Shown one piece after another: positions 56,076 to 64,000 of a stretch of DNA of 64,000 bases. The DNA comes from Notospermus geniculatus (lineage: Eukaryota; Nemertea; Pilidiophora; Heteronemertea; Lineidae), in the NCBI GenBank assembly GCA_002633025.1, contig NMRB01000062.1, positions 341,851 to 405,850 on the forward strand, in the 5' to 3' direction. The position numbers were made by a program, and so were the translations under genes. Numbering within the stretch: the first letter of the stretch is position 1; each line of letters opens with the position of its first letter. Under the pieces are notes generated by a model, which made no database searches, was not told the origin of the DNA, and saw only the letters and a program-made list of their open reading frames with translations.

Positions 56076-57888
56076 AAGCTCTCCCACATGACGTCATGGC
56101 CATTCATTGACCAACTACGACATATCACTACCAATTAAAACGCATCCTCTCAGACAATTATTTTACGTAAACTTTTGTGCCCATGGCCCGCTTGACCAGC
56201 TAGCGTGTTAAGCTTCTGACGTCATATGGTGAGACTTATTATACCGCCATCTTTGTTGGAAAGATCTTTAACTGATTATGTGGCGTATATCGCTGGTCTA
56301 AAGTCGGCATAGGTGTTAAAAATTCTATCGACCGAGGGGGAGTTCGCTCACATCATTAATGACTGGGTTATCACAGTAGTCGATCGAACCTCTTTATCAT
56401 TCAGCACCAATTAGTTCAAGTTGATTTTTTTCTGTAGAGTTTTATGAATAGCTTGTAATAGTTCAACGGTTTTAAAATTCAACGAAAAAATCGTCATTCT
56501 GCAGGACTTTGTATTAAATATCAGCCAATTAAGTTGAAATAATATTATTTGTGATTGATTTTATATAACGTCATAGAATGCAGGTGTTCTGACGTTTATT
56601 AGACCAACACAAGCCAGGAGAGGTTAGGTTTAAACAGCTTCTTTTATTTCTCTACGCCAGGCTTGGAATGATTTTGTATTTTACTTCGTTCATGTTTCAA
56701 TAAATTAAAAAAGATATGAAGCAAAGAAGCTAATTATGGTCTAACACTTGGTGAGGAAAGAAATTAATGAGCAAACGGAATGTTTTTACACAGCTGCAAT
56801 TACAATGGCCACAGTTGCTGCAACAATCAACTGAAACTTTGATCGTTTTGCCAGAGGTCCACATGATTATTGGCTGTCAACTGACTGGTGAAGATATAAC
56901 CCCATCCCAGGCCGAGGCCTCCTCACTTGCAGGGACTTACCAGGAGAGAAAGTTTCTGTGCTGTCTGACCAAGGTAAGATTTCAGAATTCTCTTCTTTGT
57001 CTTCAAATCTGAAAAACAGAAGTTCTTTCAGTTATTTTTGTGCCACGAGTAGGGAATATCATTCTAACATTTTCTTCAATCATCAGAATAAGTTTCTTCT
57101 CTTCTTATTCTAGACGTGTATACATGAATCCCAAAGCCCTATTCCTTTTTATCAACTCAGCTTTTTTCCCGAATTTTCTATTTTTGTTGCTTTTTCTAAC
57201 ATGTACACTTTGTGCCGCGTTTTCTTTTTTTCTCGTCTTGTTGTTTCCTCAGCCAGTTGACCGTTCAAAAATTTAAAAATTGACTACACAGATTTATTAC
57301 TGAAGTGTGTAGAATATAGAAATGGACATAAAAATTTAGCTTTTTGTTTCATCAAATTCGAATGAGTAGTTTGGAAGATATTGCGGAATATGTGTGTCAA
57401 AATGTCAGTGCTATTTCCTGTAAAGTAAGGAACTAGCAGGGGACGGAAATGCTAATTTATGCGCGATGTCATCGCAGAGATAAATGAAATCAAATCTATA
57501 GGTCACCCAATGTTGAGAAAAAGTTCATTTTCATTTTCAAATTTACAACATGTAGGCCTAATTGACAAATTTCTGACTTGATTCTCTCACATTGAATAGT
57601 TTGCATAAGTCCATTACAACAAAAAATACATGCTCATTATGCAAATTCCTGCAGTGACGTCATCAAATGAGGCCGAACATCCTCATCTGACCAAACCTAA
57701 TCACATCTGACTCCACCGACGACACCCCAGCAATCATTATAGTAACATAGACACTCTTCTGTCATGACTGTGATAGAGGATGTGATTTTTTAAATGTTTA
57801 TTTTTCAGTGAGTTGATATCATCTTCCAATCAAAGACCAAAGAAAGTCATCCATTGTATTGAATCCCTCTTCACTTTATTCGGCCATC

Positions 57889-57940
57889 ATGATTTCCTTC
57901 CACTTGCTGGCAATTTTGGTTGCGGTGGTCCTTCTCCAGG
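57889..57940 (+). CDS. FN2 gene B: signal-peptide exon
   Basis: The ATG at 57889 starts MISFHLLAILVAVVLLQ, a hydrophobic secretion signal, then a phase-1 donor (cttctccagg|gtaaga at 57941). The codons and phase join cleanly to exon 2. Exon 1 may have upstream untranslated sequence, which cannot be bounded. Confidence 0.65.
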
Positions 57941-58277
57941 GTAAGAATTTGTAGACTGTTTCTTCTCGGGAGGGTCAAACTGTGGGGGGTCTGTAAGGGT
58001 TCCAAGGACGAGGGAGGAGGAGAAAGAGATGACGTTGCAAACAGCAGAAGATGATTCGGCCACCTGCCTCATCATTCTCATTTCTTTTGTTAGAGACAAC
58101 ATGCTATGACAGCCAACTGACCCAAGGTTTGCCCACCATTAGAATATGGCTTTTGGATGTTCTCAACAATGAGCAAAATAGCAACTTCATGATAATCACG
58201 TGACATTATGTTATATTATAGATTGAAGTGTTAATTATTGACCTTAGGTTTATATTTTTACCACTTCTATTCCTTAG

Positions 58278-58307
58278 GAGCACCAGATATCCATGCTAAA
58301 AGCAAGA
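58278..58307 (+). CDS. FN2 gene B: 30-base linker exon
   Basis: Acceptor tctattccttag, donor gtgagt, phase 1-1. Encodes GAPDIHAKSK when joined to exon 1, with a plausible signal-peptidase site near the Q-GA junction. So short an exon is credible only because its phase and both splice sites fit its neighbours. Confidence 0.5.
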
Positions 58308-58774
58308 GTGAGTACGGATAATAAATGTTTAGTTTTCTATTTATGCAGTTTTCAGCACATAGGCCTATTGAAAAACTGCAGGCAGAGCTCTAATGTATTC
58401 AGATAGAGCATAGAACATTTTACACTACACTAACGTCGGCGAACGCAAGGGATTTCTGAATTGAATACAGTGAGACTTTTAAAACATCGTTATTGGATAT
58501 TGGTTAGCGCAATAAATGGTGCAACTTCACTACCTTCATCTGCAAATAACGCAGAAAATGACTAAACAAAAGAAACCTGTTAATGTTTCAGCGTGTAGAT
58601 ACACCCATCAGAACGCCGACTGCCCTGGCCATGATATTGCCTTGAAACTACTGTTTATTAATGGACGCAGTTTCTCTGACTCAATGCATTTCCAAAGTAA
58701 AATGATGCCCAGATACGAGTGATCCCTCCCTACCCACGTATCTTGTGGTAACCCTGCTGTTGTATCGGTTTCAG

Positions 58775-58807
58775 AATGCAAAGCTGGAGAGAAATGGTGT
58801 TATAGAA
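58775..58807 (+). CDS. FN2 gene B: 33-base cysteine mini-exon
   Basis: Acceptor tgtatcggtttcag, donor gtaagt, phase 1-1. Encodes CKAGEKWCYR. It is related to the gene A mini-exon by the CK-x-G-x2-W...CY pattern and by the position between signal peptide and FN2 domain. Confidence 0.6.
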
Positions 58808-58818
58808 GTAAGTGTTAA

Positions 58819-59164
58819 TAGCTACGGTTACACCTGTTGAAGAAACCCGGGTTTTTCCAGACCCGCGTCAAACGCGTGTGTACGAAAAGCCCGGCGAGAG
58901 GTCACACCACTCCACTGTAGTTAAGTAGATCGGCGACGGGTGCGCTGCATGCATTGACTCTTCGGTCATTTCTATATTGGCACACATTGTTGGAAGCGGG
59001 AAAACTACGTCACTTAAATGCCTGCGCCATCTATAGCCATGCTAAGAACTAACGAAAACACGGGGATTTCAAAAAGCACGGCGAGCTTGTCGTGTGTCAA
59101 AAACCCGTGTTTTTCACACACGGGTTTTTTAAAGCCCGGCATTTCATAGGTGTGACCGCGGCTA
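58819..59164. mobile_element. TIR element in the FN2 gene B intron
   Basis: Ends tagctacggttacacc and ggtgtgaccgcggcta, 11 bp after the exon 3 donor. Inside, aaacccgtg and cacgggttt words are inverted. Confidence 0.7.
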
Positions 59165-59839
59165 GTCTAATGTGTGTTAATCGATAACGCGTAAAATACA
59201 TCTGGCAGACCTTCCCAGCAAAATCGGTGGTTCATTTTAAAGCCAGACACTATAGACAGATGGGTTATAATCGACGAGCATAGTCTCGGTCACCCAGCCG
59301 CTGTTTCGAATCCGGGGGACCGTAGCAGTACTGTGTGGCTGGCTGCGCAAGACTACACACAGCATTGGGGATTCCCCACGGGGATTCTCAAAACCTCGAT
59401 GCAGGATAATGCTATCATATGTGGTTCTATGGTTCTATACACTACGCACGCCTGTAGATGAGGTTGCACTATTATTTCGGCCGAACTTGAGAGTGAGTAG
59501 CGGTGCATAGTGTGCGGCTTTAAATTCACATTGGACCACATTGGGGGATGGACCGCATTGGGTAGCGTTTACACGCAAGATATTTGAACCACAATCGGAT
59601 TGGATCTGATCGCATGGAAGTGTGTATTCTTGCCCGACTGCCCTTCCAACGGCCAGTCACTGTGGTCGCCCGATTCATCTCGCCTCATATCTGATCACTT
59701 GAGTGGCCGTTACATTGTTTACGGGAGATTGTTGCACTGGGCGATCTGAATGACCGGTTTCAATGGCCACAGAGACCAAGATCGCATCAAGAGACCAAAA
59801 TTTCAACATGTTTGATTTTCGATCGCAAAGGCCGACTTA

Positions 59840-60073
59840 AGCCTAGGTCACATATCCACTCCGGGGCCCGTACGGCGACCGTACGGCGAGTAAAAACAGA
59901 CATTTTGGCCAAATTCTACGGTGCCCAGTTTGATCTAGTTTAATTTCCGCTTATCCATTGAGGCGATTTCGGCATAATTCAGCTTAGATCTGAGTTTCAG
60001 TCTCAAAAATCCACAGCAAGCCGCTGGGTGGGGAAAATCGTACGGCGCCCGGTGGCATTTGTGACCCAGGCTT
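59840..60073. mobile_element. TA-flanked MITE (copy 2)
   Basis: Ends agcctaggtcac and gtgacccaggct with TA outside each. Inverted relative to 29339-29561. Confidence 0.75.
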
Positions 60074-60200
60074 TACTTTGCAACTAGTCGACCGATACAA
60101 AAACGATGAAACTTTCGTCCGCAAACGATTCCGATGCGACGCCACAATAATCGGCGACTTCAGTCGCTTTTGGAGGTCGTCTGTCGTTTGCGGATGGTTA

Positions 60201-60448
60201 AAGCATGGCGCACACGAGCGATTTTTGAGCGATTTTCTAGGCGACTAGCCTTGCGACTACAGGAGCGACTGAACATATTTTTAGTTTTTTTAGTTTTTTT
60301 TTTGACTCGTTTGCAACAAATGCTTCACTGGGAGATCAGTGATGTCGTGGATGACATCACTGATCGACCTCAAAGGTAATTATCGCATGCGACCTTGTAG
60401 TCGCATCGGTAGTCGCCCCCAGTTTAGTCGCTCGTGTGCGCCATGCTT
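60201..60448. mobile_element. TA-flanked MITE with central palindrome
   Basis: Ends aagcatggcgcacacgagcg and cgctcgtgtgcgccatgctt, TA at 60199-60200 and 60449-60450. Centre gatcagtgatgtc...gacatcactgatc is a perfect hairpin. Confidence 0.85.
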
Positions 60449-60505
60449 TAGCGGTCGCGTTGTGTATAAACGTTCCCATTTATTTTACAATTGATCAATC
60501 CGATG

Positions 60506-60552
60506 CGGCTGTCGCGGTCGGTGTCGCGGTCGCGGTCGCAGTCGCGGTCGCG
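60506..60552. repeat. (gtcgcg)n microsatellite
   Basis: About seven imperfect hexamers. Confidence 0.8.
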
Positions 60553-60573
60553 CTGTGTATAAACGGGCCTTAA

Positions 60574-60777
60574 AGGAGCACGGTATTGGATCTCAAACGC
60601 GTTATTTGACTCCCGACGTAGAGGGAGCCACCTAGCGGCAGTAAGACGAACTACAAAAATGCATTACAAAATGTACGCAGTAAATCGGGTCATTCGCCGA
60701 AACATAGTTAGTCCCTCGGTTTGGAGAGTGGCGCGGTGGCGCCGGCTGTCGAGAAAAAGTGGCAATACCGTGCTCCT
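60574..60777. mobile_element. 204-bp MITE with TTAA target duplication
   Basis: Ends aggagcacggtattg and caataccgtgctcct; TTAA at 60570-60573 and 60778-60781. TTAA targets point to a piggyBac- or Kolobok-type transposase. Relatives: 54308-54508 and 38657-38712. Confidence 0.85.
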
Positions 60778-60943
60778 TTAAATGAGCCAATATTTTTCCT
60801 CACATGCCTGGTGATTCACCACACAGGCGACATCAATCTGGTGCAGCAACAAGGCCAGTGACGATTGACGAAGGACGTCAAAATCTCACAAATGACGAAT
60901 GACGAGTATAATGTGATTCTAAAGCATTTTCTTGTTTCACCAG

Positions 60944-61108
60944 CTAAGCCGATCACGACCGTTGGTGGCAATGCAGGCGGTGCTAACTGCGCCATACCCT
61001 ACAAATATAAGGGGAAATGGGAGAAGACATGCGTTCAGGGAAGATATGGACGATGGTGTGGAACAACCGATGATTTTGATAAGGACGGAAAATGGGGTTA
61101 CTGTCCTG
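60944..61108 (+). CDS. FN2 gene B: fibronectin type II domain exon
   Basis: A 165-base exon, acceptor cttgtttcaccag, donor gtaagt, phase 1-1. It encodes the lead TKPITTVGGNAGGANC, then the FN2 core with CAIPYKYKGKWEKTC, RWC and FDKDGKWGYC, so all four cysteines are present. It is longer than the gene A domain by four residues between the second and third cysteines. Joined to the three upstream exons it gives a secreted protein of about 90 residues before the next exon. A second FN2 exon with the stop, as in gene A, is expected downstream but I do not find it before 64000. Confidence 0.85.
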
Positions 61109-61370
61109 GTAAGTGATCTGACTGATTCACATTCCGCGTTGACATATGAATGCCGTCAGGAGGAAATAATCTAGGAGGACCCTACTCCTGAAGTAGGCTC
61201 TCAGCACTCATGAAATAAATATACCATATTTTGCATTGCAGTGTTTTTCATCCTCAATTTAACTGATTTTAACATCATTAGGACCAGCATTCCGTGAATG
61301 TTTACTCACGGGATGGCGACAAACGGTGATTTTGTGCGTAGGAACAGGCTGTTATATACATGTACATTAA

Positions 61371-62052
61371 AGCCCCACTGTATTGAATGTGAAAAACGCA
61401 AATCATCGCCGCGATTCTCGCACGACGTCAGCGTAGTGTAAAATGTACTACGCTCTGTCAGAATACATCATAGAGCTCTCCCTGTGGGACAGTGTTTTCC
61501 GATGCGTGCTGAAAACTAGGCCTTGATTCTCACACTTGACACTAGATGGCGTTATCTTTTATAACACCACTAGCGCAGGTGCTAGGTTTCCATCTTGAAA
61601 GTAGTGCAGATTACTACATTTTGGTAAAGGTTTTTAACCATCGTGAACAGGCCAGCCGTGTCACCGCCAACCCAGTGGCATCTACGCTAGATGATAGATA
61701 ATGTTGAAAAGTGGTGCTGTTGGGTTCAAGGCAAATATTTTCAGACTAAAAGTACTTCGTGTTGATAACAAGTGGTATTAGAAATGAACTGAATACTAAT
61801 TAGAAAGAATTGTGCGATTAGGCCGACCGAACTATTTCTACATGCGCGCCGGCAAAATCCAAAATGGCGGCCTTCCACCTACGCTAGTGGTGAAATGAGG
61901 CACGATATTTCGCCGCTAGTGTCAAGTGTGCTTGATTCTGTGAAGTGCTTATCAGGCAAGCATTTTGGGGACTTTCACGAGGCTATGGGACCTCTATGTG
62001 CACTCTCCTAACTTTTTGAAGATCATATCGTAAAATTCAATACTGTGGGGTT
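61371..62052. mobile_element. 682-bp TIR element with TTAA target duplication
   Basis: Ends agccccactgtattgaa and ttcaatactgtggggtt; TTAA at 61367-61370 and 62053-62056. Inside it a second pair (cacacttgacactag at 61531, ctagtgtcaagtgtg ending 61930) suggests a nested element. Confidence 0.75.
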
Positions 62053-62434
62053 TTAAGACCGCGGGTGGTCACGCTCAGAAACAGGAAGAGCCTGTTGCGC
62101 ATGACCGGATTTTCCCTTAATTTTCAATCCTGTCCCCAGGAATCTGGCGAGGCATCACGTGACTGGTCGTCAAGGGCCGCCGTTTGATTCTCGATTCAAA
62201 GATTGAGTGGGGTGTACACACCATGACACGCATAGAATAGAATAGAATAGAATTTTATTTGCTCAACATGACAATGCTTAGAGCATTCTTTCATTCTTTA
62301 ACACAATACATTTGTTACAAGATGGCGGGGGAAGGTTACAATATTTTTCATTCATAGAGCGCAGAAAACTCCAAATATGGCTATCAACATCTACACATAT
62401 TTCAGTTTTGAGGGGTTTCATGATTAATCATACC

Positions 62435-63094
62435 TTATAATGTGTTGAAAGTTAATTTATGAATGTTTGGATTTTCATAGAAATGTCTAGGGATATAGTT
62501 CTCTCTTAAATTCATAAAAAAGGGGCACACAAAAATTGCATGGAATTCATCGCCAATAGCCATATTAATACATTTAGTGCACAGTCTTTCCTCTCTTGGA
62601 ATTGAAGAATATCTACCCACTTCTATCGGTAAACTATGATTACTGCACCTAAATTTCGTCAGTGGAATTCTATGTTTAGGCGATAGGGAGAGTAAATATT
62701 TTTCCATTCCCCAATTTAGTTTTATTTGCCGGTACATGGCTGCTTTTGACGAATCAGCTAAATCACTATACCATGACTGTATGTACTGATCGGTTAGCCT
62801 CATTTTTACCAGTTCACCAAGATACTCAACATTTGGGAATTCATGGATTTGCCAAAGAAATGCTAAACCACATTGTTCCAAAGTTCCTTTTATAAACTCA
62901 ATCCACTTAAACGAACCAGGTCTAGCCCGCATATACTGATGCATAACAACGTTATATATTTTACTGGATAGTGTTTTCTTCTGAACTACCAATTTTCCCC
63001 AGAATTTTATCATTTTAGTTTTCACTTGAACTGCTAACGGGACACGTCCCAGCTCTCCATACACCATTAGGCTAGGCGTACAACAAGCCAACAA
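62435..63094 (-). pseudogene. C-terminal domain of the non-LTR ORF2
   Basis: 219 codons open from 63094. It starts in a TPSLMVYGELGRVPL motif typical of the region after the reverse transcriptase thumb and ends with SLPIEVGRYSSIPREERLC and a C-x2-C...H-x4-C zinc-knuckle-like cluster (CTKC...FHAIFVC). Upstream, the polymerase core is missing. Confidence 0.75.
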
Positions 63095-63162
63095 ATTACA
63101 TGTACTTACGTCTGTCTGTTATTAATCAACAGCAGCTGGATTAAGTGTGAAAACCCAGGAGA

Positions 63163-63177
63163 AAACTAGAAATTGAC
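63163..63177 (-). repeat. CTAG repeat end, locus 4 (half hairpin)
   Basis: Minus strand aagtcaatttctag followed by T, within the deleted part of the non-LTR element. Confidence 0.3.
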
Positions 63178-63419
63178 TTTTGATGTATGCTAATTGTGGT
63201 AAAACCAACTTTACGGTTTGGTGAAGCAGACATTCAACATTCACCAGGCAAAATTTGGGTTCAAAAAAATGAACATTGGCATAGTTATTCATGATTTTAT
63301 GCACCTGGCCTTTCCTACTTGGATATGGAGTAGGGTCATCCTAGATTATTTCCTCCTGGTGCCGTGATGAGAATCAAGGGCGACAAAGCTTACAACATGT
63401 TTGTCGTCTTGCTTTGTAT

Positions 63420-63697
63420 CTCCACTTCTCCCATCTTGTCCAAACAACGCCTTCGACTACTTCAGCCTTGTCCCAAACATCAATATCCAGCGAATATTCC
63501 TGAACCTTCTTTAACACAAAAAACATAGACTTTCTGGCCTGTTCAGTCAAATGTTTTCGACACTTAGCAAAAGATCCTGTATATTTAAAAATAACTCCTA
63601 AGTATTTAAATTCGTCTACGGTTTCTAATGGCTCCCCATCAATATAAAAGATTGGGTGCCTTACACTTTTTCTTTTTTCAAAAATAACAACTTTAGT
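63420..63697 (-). pseudogene. Reverse transcriptase thumb fragment
   Basis: The minus frame contains TKVVIFEKRK, PIFYIDGEPLETVDEFKYLG and HLTEQARKSMFFVLKKVQEY, the segment that follows the YADD motif in this non-LTR group. The frame loses similarity below 63470. Confidence 0.7.
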
Positions 63698-64000
63698 TTA
63701 GTAGGAACCAACAATAGCCAGCTGAATCAAGCATGTATACAGTGTGTGCCTTCATGTGTCAAGTATATCCACTCTATGTGACAGAGATTATGTCGTTAAT
63801 GTTATGTAATCTTTTCACAACATTCCTAATCTGTGCTCACTCCAGCGTGATAGCCTGCGAGTTCTTTTACTGTGCAATAAGTCAAATGTAAAATAGTTAG
63901 GACCGGGTACCAGTCTGTAGGTAACCAGTGACGTAAAGATTCGAGGCGCCACTCATGATTTTGTGGCAATTGTCAAAACTAAATCATGACCATAGGCAGA

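Larger units (their letters stand above)
62243..63700 (-). mobile_element. Internally deleted non-LTR retrotransposon
   Basis: Minus strand: thumb segment of a reverse transcriptase (63697-63420), about 310 bp of unrelated sequence, then the C-terminal domain (63112-62435), and a 3' end with aataaa and a (ttcta)n tail, seen on the plus strand as repeated tagaa at 62236-62256. Confidence 0.75.

Noticed and set aside
56767-57012. Mini-exon with acceptor cacttgcag and donor gtaaga near 56.9 kb
   Set aside because: Splice signals are fair, but phase and sequence do not connect with the FN2 genes and no motif is visible.

Overview
The window looks like nuclear DNA of a metazoan, most likely a marine invertebrate. 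Evidence: intron-split exons with GT-AG borders, a vertebrate/invertebrate-type NB-ARC (APAF-like) exon, fibronectin type II (FN2) exons in phase 1-1, a neprilysin (M13) exon, several clades of retrotransposon, tRNA-like and 5S-like repeat heads, and very dense foldback DNA transposons. The species cannot be fixed from sequence alone. The frequent acatgta/aggccta words, APAF-like genes and high allelic-looking duplication would fit amphioxus, hemichordate, echinoderm or mollusc genomes (inference). Three assembly gaps (9830-10427, 27837-27907, 47197-47757) and single Ns (11914, 40081, 44471, 52340) are present.

Layout. 1-15.7 kb is intergenic or intronic and transposon-filled: nested foldbacks at 1-903, a foldback with exact 9-bp target duplications (1180-1873), a 5'-truncated non-LTR retrotransposon (4190-5400), a mariner-like foldback with an internal 341-bp tandem duplication (7590-8936), and a retrotransposed chimera flanked by a 17-bp target duplication (9292-10893). 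15.7-20.2 kb is a decayed Ty3/gypsy element: broken integrase region, a 549-bp insertion with 11-bp target duplications, then an unexplained downstream ORF with two zinc-finger-like modules behind a good 3' splice site, a polypurine tract and a probable 3' LTR. 20-41 kb is again a mosaic of long inverted repeats, with one M13 peptidase exon (29631-29798, minus) and a tRNA/5S rRNA-like chimera (32957-33042).

41.8-42.7 kb (minus) holds a truncated NB-ARC ATPase exon. 43-50 kb is repeats, including a family with about 145-bp internal period and palindromic ends. 52-61 kb carries the clearest host genes: two small secreted-type FN2 genes on the plus strand. The downstream one has a signal-peptide exon, two tiny linker exons and an FN2 exon, all joined in phase 1. 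The upstream one has a related Cys mini-exon, one FN2 exon and a terminal FN2 exon split by a foldback transposon; that last segment is duplicated 2.4 kb upstream next to an N, which may be a misassembly. 62.2-63.7 kb is the C-terminal half of another non-LTR retrotransposon (minus).

I see no prokaryotic operon, CRISPR array or complete autonomous transposon. Stretches of more than 300 bases where I see nothing I can name: 2850-3270, 6000-6580, 6670-7580, 31030-32170, 36660-37280, 37560-38460 (one unrecognised 107-residue minus ORF at 37828-38151), 39030-39780, 50900-52240 apart from a possible MADF fragment and a repeat end near 52000, 56080-57880, and 63700-64000.
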